Below are positions 49,277 to 57,758 of a stretch of 60,647 nucleotides of DNA, piece by piece. The notes below the pieces were generated by a model that was not told where the DNA came from, did no database searches, and saw only the letters and a program-made list of their open reading frames with translations. Each line of letters begins with the position of its first letter. Position 1 is the first letter of the stretch. This stretch comes from Streptococcus oralis. Its GTDB lineage: Bacteria > Bacillota > Bacilli > Lactobacillales > Streptococcaceae. Where the stretch lies: positions 665,241 through 725,887 of the forward strand of contig NZ_KQ969037.1 of assembly GCF_001578705.1 (NCBI RefSeq). Direction: 5' to 3'. The translations under genes were made by a program, and so were the position numbers.

Positions 49277-49984
49277 TTATTTTTCAAGTAAGCTGAGTGC
49301 TTCAGCATCTGCAATAATAGTCACATCAGGGTGATTTTGCAGGCTACTTGCTGGGAGATTCTCAGTAACAGGTCCAGAAACTGTCCCAGCAATAGCCTCT
49401 GCTTTCGACTCACCGTAAGCAAAGAGGATAATTGACTTGGCATCCAAGATGTTTTTAATTCCCATTGAAATGGCTTGAGTTGGAACGTCTTCAATCTTGT
49501 CAAAGAAGCGAGCATTGGCTTCGATTGTGGACTGGTCAAGCTCAACTAAGTGCGTTTGACTGTCAAATGGAGTACCAGGCTCATTAAAGCCAATATGACC
49601 ATTGCGACCGATTCCTAAGATTTGGAGATCGACTGGATGGTCAGCCAAAATTTGGTTGTAGCGTTCAACTTCAGCTTCAGCATTGTCCTTAATCCCACGG
49701 GGTAAGAAGCTTTCTTTAAATGGTTTTTGGTTGAATAAGTGTTCTTGCATAAAGTGACGGTAAGACTGAGGATTGTCCCCATCAAGCCCTACATACTCAT
49801 CAAGGTTCACACTGGTCAGATTTGAAAAATCAAGGTCACTCTCAACGATTTCCTTGTAAAACTCAAGTGGACTGCTCCCTGTTGCAAGTCCCAATGTTTG
49901 AGCACCATTGGCCAACTTTTCCTTCAAAATCTCAAAAGCTACTTTTCCACCTTCGACTTGATTTTCAACTTTAATAACTTTCAT
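49277..49984 (-). CDS. nagB: Glucosamine-6-phosphate deaminase
   Basis: 235 residues, the short Firmicute form. [10 protein letters not shown] binds the phosphate, NLDEYVG carries the catalytic Asp, and [14 protein letters not shown] is the family signature with the ring-opening His. It turns glucosamine-6-phosphate into fructose-6-phosphate and ammonia, channelling amino sugars into glycolysis. A GGAGG ribosome site, a consensus promoter and a NagR-type operator lie upstream. Confidence 0.96.
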   Translation of the reverse strand: MKVIKVENQVEGGKVAFEILKEKLANGAQTLGLATGSSPLEFYKEIVESDLDFSNLTSVNLDEYVGLDGDNPQSYRHFMQEHLFNQKPFKESFLPRGIKDNAEAEVERYNQILADHPVDLQILGIGRNGHIGFNEPGTPFDSQTHLVELDQSTIEANARFFDKIEDVPTQAISMGIKNILDAKSIILFAYGESKAEAIAGTVSGPVTENLPASSLQNHPDVTIIADAEALSLLEK

Positions 49985-50010
49985 TTTATATCCTCCATAT
50001 TTCTATATTC

Positions 50011-50039
50011 ATTATATGGTATAGACCAATTTTTGTCAA
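50011..50039 (-). promoter_or_regulatory. Consensus nagB promoter with NagR/DasR-type operator
   Basis: Minus strand: TTGACA (50034-50039), 17 bases, TATAAT (50011-50016), a perfect match. The spacer holds TGGTCTATACCA (50017-50028), which resembles the dre site bound by GntR-family NagR/DasR repressors that respond to glucosamine- or GlcNAc-6-phosphate. No NagR gene is present in the window. Confidence 0.8.
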
Positions 50040-50089
50040 GTGAAAACGATTTAATTTCCAAAAAAAGAGCGTCCAAACTTGAAACGTGT

Positions 50090-50095
50090 TATAAT
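50090..50095 (+). promoter_or_regulatory. queA extended -10 promoter
   Basis: TGTTATAAT with the hexamer at 50090-50095; no clear -35. It is back-to-back with the nagB promoter about 50 bases away. Confidence 0.6.
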
Positions 50096-50131
50096 GGATA
50101 AGATTAGAAGTTAGAAAGAATGATGAAAAAA

Positions 50132-51160
50132 ATGAATACAGCTGATTTTGATTTCCACTTGCCTGAGGAATTGATTGCCCAAACACCACTTGAAAAACGA
50201 GATGCCTCCAAACTCCTCATCGTCAACCGAGAGAGGGGAGAATTTCAGGATAAGCACTTCCACTCCATCATCGATATGTTGGAGCCAGGTGATGCCCTTG
50301 TCATGAACGACACCCGTGTTCTCCCAGCCCGCCTCTATGGCCAAAAGGAAGAGACAGGAGGTCATGTGGAGCTTCTCCTGCTCAAAAATACTGCCGGTGA
50401 TGAGTGGGAAGTCCTAGCCAAACCTGCCAAACGCCTCAAGGTCGGTACTCGCGTCAGCTTTGGTGATGGTCGCCTTAGCGCTGTCGTTACGGAGGAATTG
50501 ACCCACGGTGGGCGCATTGTCCGCTTTGAATACCAAGGGATTTTCCTAGAAGTTTTGGAAAGTTTAGGTGAAATGCCACTACCACCCTACATCCATGAAA
50601 AACTGGATGACCGTGAACGTTATCAAACGGTCTACGCTAAGGAAAGTGGCTCTGCTGCTGCACCGACTGCTGGACTGCACTTCACCAAAGAACTGCTAGC
50701 AGAGATCCAAGCAAAAGGTGTCCATTTGGTTTATTTAACGCTCCACGTTGGTTTAGGAACCTTTAGACCCGTTTCTGTTGACAATCTGGACGAACACGAA
50801 ATGCACTCAGAGTTCTACCAACTTTCTGATGAAGCCGCAGCCACCCTTCGCTCTGTCAAGGAAAATGGAGGTCGTGTTATTGCTGTTGGAACTACTTCTA
50901 TTCGCACACTGGAGACTATTGGTTCCAAGTTTGATGGGCAAATCCAAGCAGATTCTGGCTGGACCAATATCTTTATCAAACCTGGTTACGAATGGAAGGT
51001 CGTGGATGCCTTTTCAACCAACTTCCACCTGCCAAAATCAACCCTCGTCATGTTGGTTTCTGCCTTTGCAGGCCGTGAATTAGTCTTAGATGCTTACCAC
51101 CACGCTATTCAAGAACACTACCGTTTCTTCAGTTTCGGTGATGCCATGTTTATCTATTAA
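50132..51160 (+). CDS. queA: S-adenosylmethionine:tRNA ribosyltransferase-isomerase
   Basis: 342 residues from the ATG at 50132; the frame extends four codons to 50120. It adds epoxyqueuosine's cyclopentene part from SAM to preQ1 in tRNA. Signatures: [46 protein letters not shown] and [12 protein letters not shown], all intact. No other queuosine gene is nearby. The start is uncertain, since neither ATG has a strong ribosome site. Confidence 0.93.
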   Translation: MNTADFDFHLPEELIAQTPLEKRDASKLLIVNRERGEFQDKHFHSIIDMLEPGDALVMNDTRVLPARLYGQKEETGGHVELLLLKNTAGDEWEVLAKPAKRLKVGTRVSFGDGRLSAVVTEELTHGGRIVRFEYQGIFLEVLESLGEMPLPPYIHEKLDDRERYQTVYAKESGSAAAPTAGLHFTKELLAEIQAKGVHLVYLTLHVGLGTFRPVSVDNLDEHEMHSEFYQLSDEAAATLRSVKENGGRVIAVGTTSIRTLETIGSKFDGQIQADSGWTNIFIKPGYEWKVVDAFSTNFHLPKSTLVMLVSAFAGRELVLDAYHHAIQEHYRFFSFGDAMFIY

Positions 51161-51217
51161 AAATAGCTCCATCATTTCTTTAGGATAGTTTATTCCTAAG
51201 AGATGACGGGGCTATTT
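51161..51217. terminator. Bidirectional terminator between queA and the B3/4 gene
   Basis: AAATAGC-CC-TCAT-CTTTAGG pairs with CCTAAG-GATGA-GGGGCTATTT in an interrupted long stem; a T-run exists on the minus strand, a weaker one on the plus strand. Confidence 0.75.
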
Positions 51218-51221
51218 CTGT

Positions 51222-51929
51222 TTAAAGTGTAATTTCTGGGGACTCAGAAGTTAAATGAATCAGTTTGCCTTGAACACCAAAGTAGTCCTTTACCAAGTCC
51301 TGTAATTCTTCCATGGCAGCCCGAGCACGCGCCGCCTGTTCACCATTGATCGCTTCAATCACTAAGACAGCATCTTTTGTCTCTTCTGTCAGCATGGTTC
51401 TCTGCGCCTCTCTCCAGTTGAGACAACGACAAACTGCTCCTTCATCATCGTAATAGATCAGTTCTTCTGGAAGTGCAGGAGCATCGTTTTCAGCTCCTAG
51501 TGGAAAGAAAGGTTCTCCTCCCTTGGCCTGACCAAGATGAAGATTGCCTACAATCTTGTTCGCATCCTCGCCACCACAGGGAACCGCATAAGATAGAGAG
51601 ACACTATTATAGATGTCTACCAAGGGATTGATGGGATTGAACTCTCTTCCCTGACTGACCCGCTTAAGTAGGGCTTCAATCGAAGAACGAGCACCCTTTT
51701 TCGTTTTGAACTTGCTGAAAGCCTGACGCCATTCTTGAATGACATCATTCTGAGTAAAATTCTCGTCCGAAATGAAATCCTCAGCTCGTCTAGCTCCCTT
51801 ATCTAGCAAGGTTTTGAAATAGGGATCCTTGCTTTCATCAACTGTATTATCTAATCCCTTTACTACTAAAACGCTAATCTGTGCTTCTGGAAACAAGCTC
51901 CAAAATTCATTTTCAACGATAACTTTCAT
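51222..51929 (-). CDS. B3/4 domain-containing protein
   Basis: 235 residues corresponding to a free-standing B3/4 domain, the tRNA-editing module of PheRS beta chains (blocks NPLVDIYNSVSLSYAVPCGGED and LPEELIYYDDEGAVCRCLNWR). Free B3/4 proteins may clear mischarged tRNA or misacylated amino acid, but this is unproved. It follows the MarR gene by 13 bases in the same direction and ends at a bidirectional terminator. Confidence 0.85.
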   Translation of the reverse strand: MKVIVENEFWSLFPEAQISVLVVKGLDNTVDESKDPYFKTLLDKGARRAEDFISDENFTQNDVIQEWRQAFSKFKTKKGARSSIEALLKRVSQGREFNPINPLVDIYNSVSLSYAVPCGGEDANKIVGNLHLGQAKGGEPFFPLGAENDAPALPEELIYYDDEGAVCRCLNWREAQRTMLTEETKDAVLVIEAINGEQAARARAAMEELQDLVKDYFGVQGKLIHLTSESPEITL

Positions 51930-51942
51930 CTTTCACCTCTTA

Positions 51943-52395
51943 TTATAAATAATTTCTTTTCTGGCCTTTTTTGACCATATCCCAATCACTTGTAATATTT
52001 TTTCTAACCCGAATTAGTAGGCTCTCCAGTTCCCTGGCCTCTTCCCTAGAAAATCCTTTTAGGGCAGAATTCTCTGAATAGTGATGTTCAGCAAGGATAA
52101 AAGGATAAAGTGCCTCTCCTTTTTCAGTGACAAACCACTCTTTATTTTTCCGATTTGTACTGGTTATTCCTTGTTTTATTAACCCCTTTTCTTCCAGTTT
52201 TTTTACTGAACGAGCAACTGTCGAACGGTCAACCTTCAGTAAATCCGACAAGGCTTCTTGAATGATTCCTGGATTCTCCTTGATTCGTACTAAATAAAGA
52301 TATTGCCCACGAGCTAGTTCAATATCACGAAACTCAATATTAGCAATAGAATCTAGGGCACGGGCTATAACTCCGATTTCGCGTAATAACGACAT
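51943..52395 (-). CDS. MarR family transcriptional regulator
   Basis: 150 residues with a winged helix: LSDLLKVDRSTVARSVKKLEEKGLI is the recognition part and the wing is TSTNRKNKEWFVTEKG. ATG 52395 after GGGGAGG is chosen over 52434. A TTGCATTTGCAA inverted repeat covers the -35 of its promoter and fits autoregulation. It is co-transcribed with the B3/4 gene. Ligand unknown. Confidence 0.87.
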   Translation of the reverse strand: MSLLREIGVIARALDSIANIEFRDIELARGQYLYLVRIKENPGIIQEALSDLLKVDRSTVARSVKKLEEKGLIKQGITSTNRKNKEWFVTEKGEALYPFILAEHHYSENSALKGFSREEARELESLLIRVRKNITSDWDMVKKGQKRNYL

Positions 52396-52422
52396 GTTTC
52401 CTCCCCTCGTATCTATGATGAT

Positions 52423-52451
52423 AGAATAGCACATTTTTGTTGCAAATGCAA
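52423..52451 (-). promoter_or_regulatory. MarR-gene promoter with inverted repeat
   Basis: TTGCAT (52446-52451), 17 bases, TATTCT (52423-52428) on the minus strand. TTGCATTTGCAA (52440-52451) is an inverted repeat with a two-base centre, a candidate MarR site. Confidence 0.6.
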
Positions 52452-52452
52452 T

Positions 52453-52482
52453 AAAAACACTTTGAAAACAAAGCGTCTTTTT
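52453..52482 (-). terminator. Terminator after the YihY gene
   Basis: On the minus strand GACGCTTTG pairs with CAAAGTGTT (two G-U) around TTTT, followed by TTTTTAT. It begins one base after the gene's stop codon. Confidence 0.7.
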
Positions 52483-53367
52483 TTATTCTTCATTTTTTAA
52501 AAAGAATGTGTTATCACGAAACTTTGGATCCTTCAAACTCTGTACACTGGCATTGATAACTGCTCCGATAATCAAAATCTTTGCGATGAGAATAAACCAG
52601 AACATCATCACTACCACGATAATGGAGCTGAAAAATCGGACATCGACCAGATGGTTGACATAGTTATTGAAATAGACAGAAAAGATATTCAACAGAAAGA
52701 CAAGCGTCAGCAAAACAAAGATACTGCCAGGAAAAACGTAGCGAATACGAGGGACTCTGACATTTGGAAGGAAATAGTAGAGCATGACCAAGATGGCAAA
52801 GAGCAAGGCATAAATCAAAGGGTCTGTAAAGTCTTGTAGACAATCAAAGAAAGGACTGTCTGATTGCCAGTAAGTTTTGAGCAGGTTGAGCAACATACGC
52901 CCAAACATACTCAAAAATAAGGCTAGAGCAAAAAGAATTTGCAAGCCAAAGCTGACGAGTAAACTCATCAGTTGATGGGAGATAATTCCTCGGCTCTTAG
53001 CCACTCCATAGGCCTTATTAAAAGCTTTTTGGAGGAAATCCATCGATTTCGAGAAGGTCCAAAGGGCAGACAAGACTGCAAAACTCAGCAAACCAGTCGA
53101 TGGTTGAGTCAGGACTTCTCGGGCAATCTTTGCGACCACATCATAGACCGTATCCGGCACAAATTCCTTGATGGTGAGCAAAAAATTTGAAATCGGAATT
53201 TGAAAATAGGGCAAAATATTGACCACTATCATCAACAAGGGGAAGATTGAAATCAACCAATAGTAGGCAACCGCAACACTGGTCAGTTCACTATCGGCAG
53301 CTTGATAAAAATGTAAAAAAGCTTTCAACAAGGGCCGTTCCATCAGCTCTTTCCACCACTTTTTCAT
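52483..53367 (-). CDS. YihY/BrkB family membrane protein
   Basis: 294 residues with six membrane helices. SVAVAYYWLISIFPLLMIVVNILPYF and LLSFAVLSALWTFSKSMDFLQKAFNKAYGV are typical of the YihY/UPF0761 family, once mis-called ribonuclease BN. Function unknown; envelope or transport roles are suspected. Its downstream terminator is two bases away. Confidence 0.88.
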   Translation of the reverse strand: MKKWWKELMERPLLKAFLHFYQAADSELTSVAVAYYWLISIFPLLMIVVNILPYFQIPISNFLLTIKEFVPDTVYDVVAKIAREVLTQPSTGLLSFAVLSALWTFSKSMDFLQKAFNKAYGVAKSRGIISHQLMSLLVSFGLQILFALALFLSMFGRMLLNLLKTYWQSDSPFFDCLQDFTDPLIYALLFAILVMLYYFLPNVRVPRIRYVFPGSIFVLLTLVFLLNIFSVYFNNYVNHLVDVRFFSSIIVVVMMFWFILIAKILIIGAVINASVQSLKDPKFRDNTFFLKNEE

Positions 53368-53402
53368 GTTGCAATCCTCCTAATACAAGTTGATTTTCTA
53401 AA

Positions 53403-55457
53403 CTAATTTCTTCTGACTAATTCCATCATATCATAGGGTAGGGTATTTGCAGCTTCTTTTAGAGAATAATTCTCAAGATTGTTGACATTTTGTCGTAATT
53501 TTTTGGCATACTTGGTCGTAATCAATTTCTTCTCTTCGTATTCAAAGATTAACTTACGTTCTAGATAGTAACCTCTTAGCATTTCATCGATATTGTTTGG
53601 TTTAATACGATTGATAACACGTTCGACAAAGGCACCACTACCGATAATGGCCGTCTCGCGTAGACGAGACTCTTGCATAAAGCTGATCAGACTACTCTTG
53701 TAGATTCCTTTTAGGTTTTCCAAACTTTCGATAATCAGCTCCGTATTCTCCAGATAGAGTTCAGATATTTGATCATAGTCAATAGCTCGAAGGCGACGTT
53801 GCTCCTTGTCATTCCAACTACGGAAGGTTTGGCCAAAGGTCAGCAATTCATGCAGGAGAAAACGCAAGATACGGAGCGACACAAGGAAGTAATATGTCAG
53901 GCGGGAAGCCACCTTGCGATTGATACTCTGCTCCATATTTTTCAGATAGCGTTGATAAACTTGATAACCACGTTCACCGATTTTCCCTTCCTCGTAAGCC
54001 TGCTCCAAACCATCGCTTTCGATACTCAAGATGAGGAGTTTTAAAGCCTCCCAGTCCTCTTGGGCACTTTTGTTTTCTTGACTAAGGATTAGGTTTTCAA
54101 TTCGACCGTGATAATTATCAATAGCTGCATAAAGGGGAAGTTTATTCTTATGCCCTTCCAGTTCTTTTTCTAATTCTGCTGTGACCTCATTTAAAATCGC
54201 AATGTGCATGAGGTAATCTTTTGTTTCCTCTTGTTCCTCAGAAAGGTGAGGAAGAACTAAGAGACCTGTTAAAAAGCTTAATAACGTGACACCTGCTACT
54301 AGAAAAAGTAAAAGGGGATACTCCTGCTCTAGATTGCTTGGTATGAGAAGAATGGTTGCAATAGATACTGTTCCTTTTACACCAGAGAAGGTCAAAAGAA
54401 GCATATCCTTCATGTATTTACGGAGACTTTTCTTGAGGCGTCGTGTTCTCCAAACATAGAAGCCATAAATCATAACAAAGCGAATTGCAAAAAGTAAAAG
54501 TGTCAGCAAAACAACCGATACTATTAGCAGTATGGGGTTATAAAGGGGATTGGTCAGAATAGGTTCTGCTATCATTTCCAATTCCATTCCCAAGATGACA
54601 AAGACAGAACCATTGAGCATAAAGGTAACGGTATGCCAAACCGTATCTGTAACAGTATCTACCTGAGCTTCGAGGAGCGTGATTTTTTTGAAACGACTGG
54701 CCTTCAAAATGCCTGCGACTACAACTGCGATAATCCCTGAAACATGGATTTCTTCAGCGATAAAGAAGGTCATTAGAGGCAAACTCAATTCAAGCAAGAG
54801 TTCACTCGCTATATCTGTCGCTCGCACACTCAGTAAAAATGTATGCAAGAAACGATTGATCATTGCCGTCACAAAACCGACTGCAAAACCACCAAGGATC
54901 GAAAGCGCTAGGGATGTTCCAGCCTGACTGAGGGAAAAAGCGCCAGTTGTCCATGCAGCCAGTGCCACCCGAAAGGCTACCAAACCAGAAGCGTCATTTA
55001 AAAGACCTTCTCCTTTGAGAATATTGGATACCCGTTTTGGAAAACGAAAACGCTCAGAAAGAGAAGCAAAGGCTACCAGATCCGTCGGACCAAGCGCTGC
55101 CCCAACAGCCAAACAGGCAGCTAAGGGAAGACTGAGCCAAAGGAAATGAGCCAAGGCTCCCAAACTCAAGGTCGAGATGAAAATCACTGGAAAGATTAAG
55201 TAGACAATGATGCGCCAGTGTTTTAAAACAGATGTAATATCGGCTTCTTCTGCCTCTCGGAAAAGTAAGGGGCCAATAACCATGGCCAGAAACAGCTCTG
55301 TATTGAGATGAAAATCCGCATCGGGAACAAATAAACCAATCCCAATCCCCAAAAGGATTTGTACAAGAGGAAGGGGCAAAAAAGGGATAAGTTTATTGGT
55401 CGTAGTTGAAATGATTAAGACAAATAAAAATAGAATCAAGTAAATGAGTAATTCCAT
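53403..55457 (-). CDS. CPA1-type Na+/H+ antiporter
   Basis: 684 residues: about twelve membrane helices (1-400) with the ion-binding blocks GPTDLVAFASL (Asp-type) and KGEGLLNDASGLV, then a large charged cytoplasmic tail (about 405-684) that probably regulates activity. It is of the NhaP/Nhak class and would export Na+ or K+ against protons at alkaline pH. Upstream is an 84-residue small gene 11 bases away; these may be co-transcribed. Confidence 0.9.
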   Translation of the reverse strand: MELLIYLILFLFVLIISTTTNKLIPFLPLPLVQILLGIGIGLFVPDADFHLNTELFLAMVIGPLLFREAEEADITSVLKHWRIIVYLIFPVIFISTLSLGALAHFLWLSLPLAACLAVGAALGPTDLVAFASLSERFRFPKRVSNILKGEGLLNDASGLVAFRVALAAWTTGAFSLSQAGTSLALSILGGFAVGFVTAMINRFLHTFLLSVRATDIASELLLELSLPLMTFFIAEEIHVSGIIAVVVAGILKASRFKKITLLEAQVDTVTDTVWHTVTFMLNGSVFVILGMELEMIAEPILTNPLYNPILLIVSVVLLTLLLFAIRFVMIYGFYVWRTRRLKKSLRKYMKDMLLLTFSGVKGTVSIATILLIPSNLEQEYPLLLFLVAGVTLLSFLTGLLVLPHLSEEQEETKDYLMHIAILNEVTAELEKELEGHKNKLPLYAAIDNYHGRIENLILSQENKSAQEDWEALKLLILSIESDGLEQAYEEGKIGERGYQVYQRYLKNMEQSINRKVASRLTYYFLVSLRILRFLLHELLTFGQTFRSWNDKEQRRLRAIDYDQISELYLENTELIIESLENLKGIYKSSLISFMQESRLRETAIIGSGAFVERVINRIKPNNIDEMLRGYYLERKLIFEYEEKKLITTKYAKKLRQNVNNLENYSLKEAANTLPYDMMELVRRN

Positions 55458-55468
55458 ACAATTCCTCC

Positions 55469-55723
55469 TTAATCTTTTTTACAACAAGATTCAAAAATCT
55501 CCGTTTGCTCTTGGATTTTCTGATCAATCTTTGAGCAGTCTTTATGCTCAATTTTTTTCTGGCACCGTTCCATTTCAAGAGCCACTAATTTTTTCTTGAT
55601 TTTAAGCATCTTTTTGCTCATATGTGCTTCGTCAAGTACTCCAACCGCTCGCTCATGCTGCGTTGACTCGACAAAATTTTGGCGCATAGCCTCTAATTTC
55701 TCACGTAGGTATTGTTTATCCAT
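55469..55723 (-). CDS. Small helical hypothetical protein with cysteine-rich tail
   Basis: 84 residues, strongly charged and predicted as helical coiled coil, with a C-terminal ESCCKKD and cysteines at C58, C67-equivalent positions. I do not recognise a named domain. The vicinal cysteines suggest metal or thiol chemistry, but this is inference. Its start overlaps the mnmM stop by eight bases, so it is translated with the tRNA-modification pair. Confidence 0.7.
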   Translation of the reverse strand: MDKQYLREKLEAMRQNFVESTQHERAVGVLDEAHMSKKMLKIKKKLVALEMERCQKKIEHKDCSKIDQKIQEQTEIFESCCKKD

Positions 55724-56273
55724 GTCTATATCTTTCTAATTTCTCAATCATAACTAAAAACGGCGGATTGTTGACTTGGTTGAGGGTTCGATAAATCACA
55801 ACTGTGTACTCTTGTTGGTTCAACTGACTCACAAAGTCCAAAACAGCATCCTTCTCAATATCTCCTCCCTCATGACCATAGTAAATCATAATGGCAATCC
55901 TTCCACCCTTAACAAGTAAATGACAAAGCTTTTCCAGTGCTTTAATGGTGGTCTGAGGTCGAGTGATGACTGATTTGTCAGCAGAAGGCAGATAACCCAG
56001 ATTAAAAATCCCTGCCTTAGCTTCTGTCACAAACTGGTCTAGTGTCTCATGACCTTGCAAGATTAACTGGGCATTTGTCATTCCAGCCTGATCCAAACGG
56101 TCTCGCGTCTTCTCCAAAGCCTGCTCCTGGATATCAAAGGCATAGACTTGCTTGGCTAGCTTGGCTAAAAAAAGCGTATCGTGACCATTGCCCATGGTCG
56201 CATCCACTACGATATCCTCTTTTGTCACGACTTCAGCCAAAAAATCATGTGCCATCTCAAGTGGTCTTTTCAT
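55716..56273 (-). CDS. mnmM: tRNA 5-(aminomethyl)-2-thiouridine methyltransferase (YtqB family)
   Basis: 185 residues of the YtqB/MnmM class I SAM methyltransferases. VVDATMGNGHDTLFL is the SAM loop, FNLGYLPSADKSVITRP the catalytic-type motif IV and MIYYGHEGG is conserved. In Bacillus and streptococci YtqB makes the last step of mnm5s2U at the tRNA wobble position. ATG 56273, seven bases after AGGAG, is chosen instead of TTG 56279. It overlaps the radical-SAM gene by 17 bases, the same gene pair as ytqA-ytqB of Bacillus. Confidence 0.9.
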   Translation of the reverse strand: MKRPLEMAHDFLAEVVTKEDIVVDATMGNGHDTLFLAKLAKQVYAFDIQEQALEKTRDRLDQAGMTNAQLILQGHETLDQFVTEAKAGIFNLGYLPSADKSVITRPQTTIKALEKLCHLLVKGGRIAIMIYYGHEGGDIEKDAVLDFVSQLNQQEYTVVIYRTLNQVNNPPFLVMIEKLERYRHG

Positions 56274-57204
56274 TTTCAAACTCCTGTTTTACAGCCTTGC
56301 ATCCTTGAACACTGCCGCGGCGTCTCATTTCAGTTTCAATGGCATTTAGCACTTCCCATTTATTGAGGCTCCACATGGGACCAATCAACATATCTCTAGG
56401 CGCATCTCCTGTGATTCGATGGATGACGATATGTTTGGGAATGATTTCCAACTGGTCACAGATGACCTTGACATACTCATCCTGACTCATCAGTTGCAAG
56501 CGTCCCTCATGGTAATCTCGCTGCATCCGTGTATTGGTCATGAGGTGAAGCAAGTGCAGTTTAATTCCTTGAATATCATTATCCATGACACAGCGACGGA
56601 CATTTTCAATCATCATCTCATGAGTCTCACCGGGCAAACCATTAATCAAATGGGAAACAATCTCAATCTTGGGATATTTCCTCAAGCGTTTGACCGTTTC
56701 TACATACAATTCGTAGGAATGGGCACGGTTAATCAGGTCAGATGTTACTTCAAAAGTAGTCTGTAAGCCCAATTCTACCGTCACATGCATGCGCTCCGAT
56801 AACTCAGCCAAATATTCAATAGTTTCTTCTGGCAAGCAATCCGGGCGTGTTCCGACATTGATTCCTACTACACCAGGTTCATTGATAGCCTGCTCATATC
56901 GCTCCCGAATCACTTCCACCTTTTCATGGGTATTGGTAAAGTTTTGAAAATAAACCAGATACTTTTTAACATCTGGCCACTTGCGGTGCATAAAGTCGAT
57001 TTCCTTATAAAATTGTTCACGGATAGGTGCATCTGGTGCCACAATGGCATCTCCAGAGCCCGAAACCGTACAAAAAGTACAGCCCCCATGAGCTACAGTT
57101 CCATCGCGATTAGGACAGTCAAACCCCGCATCAATAGGAACTTTAAAAGTCTTTTCTCCAAAAAGTTTTCGATAATAATCATTCAAGGTATTGTAAGATT
57201 TCAT
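56257..57204 (-). CDS. ytqA: Radical SAM protein, TIGR01212/YtqA family
   Basis: 315 residues from ATG 57204. Elp3-like radical SAM fold with unusual spacing of cluster cysteines: C30, C42 and C45 (FDCPNRDGT then HGGCTFC). GINVGTRPDCLPE, VELGLQTT and HLINGLPGETHEMM are further SAM and substrate blocks. The partner MnmM suggests a role in tRNA wobble uridine modification. The longer frame to 57372 would include the promoter. The -10 box ends seven bases before this ATG with no ribosome site, so the mRNA is probably leaderless. Confidence 0.9.
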   Translation of the reverse strand: MKSYNTLNDYYRKLFGEKTFKVPIDAGFDCPNRDGTVAHGGCTFCTVSGSGDAIVAPDAPIREQFYKEIDFMHRKWPDVKKYLVYFQNFTNTHEKVEVIRERYEQAINEPGVVGINVGTRPDCLPEETIEYLAELSERMHVTVELGLQTTFEVTSDLINRAHSYELYVETVKRLRKYPKIEIVSHLINGLPGETHEMMIENVRRCVMDNDIQGIKLHLLHLMTNTRMQRDYHEGRLQLMSQDEYVKVICDQLEIIPKHIVIHRITGDAPRDMLIGPMWSLNKWEVLNAIETEMRRRGSVQGCKAVKQEFENEKTT

Positions 57205-57211
57205 AACTTTC

Positions 57212-57240
57212 ATTATAACAAAAAACACCCACAATCTCAA
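57212..57240 (-). promoter_or_regulatory. ytqA promoter abutting the start codon
   Basis: Minus strand TTGAGA (57235-57240), 17 bases, TATAAT (57212-57217); the expected transcript starts at or one base before the ATG. The hexamers are the same as those ahead of the RlmI-like gene. Confidence 0.8.
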
Positions 57241-57298
57241 AAGCCTGACTTTCCTACAGATTCCCTTGTTTCTCGTTTCCTTTAATGATTTTTTATGA

Positions 57299-57304
57299 TA
57301 CAAT
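57299..57304 (+). promoter_or_regulatory. Extended -10 directly before the DUF3397 gene
   Basis: TGATACAAT with its hexamer at 57299-57304, six bases before ATG 57311. No good -35. Confidence 0.6.
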
Positions 57305-57310
57305 ATGGGT

Positions 57311-57670
57311 ATGATTTTAATGAAAATAGCAGCTACTTTATTGTTGGTATTAACCCTCGTGGTCTCCATCATTGTAACAAAACTTTTTAAACTGAAAAAA
57401 CTAGGACTGAATTTTGCGGATTTAGCTTTTCCACTTTTGGTATTCGAGTATTATCTTATCACTGCAAAAGCCTTTACCCACAACTTTCTGCCACGACTTG
57501 GTGTTGCACTTTCTCTCCTAGCAATTCTCCTAGTTGTCTTTTTTCTCCTCAAAAAAAGAAGTTTTTACTACCCTAAATTTATCAAATTCTTCTGGAGAGC
57601 AGGTTTTCTCCTTACCTTAGTCCTCTATATCGCTATGATTGTAGAGTTAATGATGCTCACACCCCAATAA
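57311..57670 (+). CDS. DUF3397 family membrane protein
   Basis: About 119 residues with four membrane helices and conserved K-rich loops (VTKLFKLKKLGLNF; LLKKRSFYYPKFIKFFWR). It fits the DUF3397 family of Firmicutes; function unknown. Possible starts are 57305 (abuts the -10), 57311 and 57320. 57311 is chosen because it would be the first transcribed base. It is divergent from ytqA, ending in a good terminator. It is a stand-alone gene. Confidence 0.75.
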   Translation: MILMKIAATLLLVLTLVVSIIVTKLFKLKKLGLNFADLAFPLLVFEYYLITAKAFTHNFLPRLGVALSLLAILLVVFFLLKKRSFYYPKFIKFFWRAGFLLTLVLYIAMIVELMMLTPQ

Positions 57671-57703
57671 ATCCCTAGAACGCTTGATTCTAGGGATTTT
57701 AAT
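57669..57703 (+). terminator. Terminator of the DUF3397 gene
   Basis: AAATCCCTAGAA (57669-57680) pairs perfectly with TTCTAGGGATTT (57688-57699), loop of seven, T-rich run following. Confidence 0.85.
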
Positions 57704-57758
57704 TTATGGAAATTTAAGTGTCAGCATTCCTTTTATTTATAAATCTATTTTGTCAAGA

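Noticed and set aside
57205-57372. N-terminal extension of ytqA by 56 residues
   Set aside because: It covers the ytqA promoter and the divergent DUF3397 start; the radical-SAM domain begins normally at 57204.
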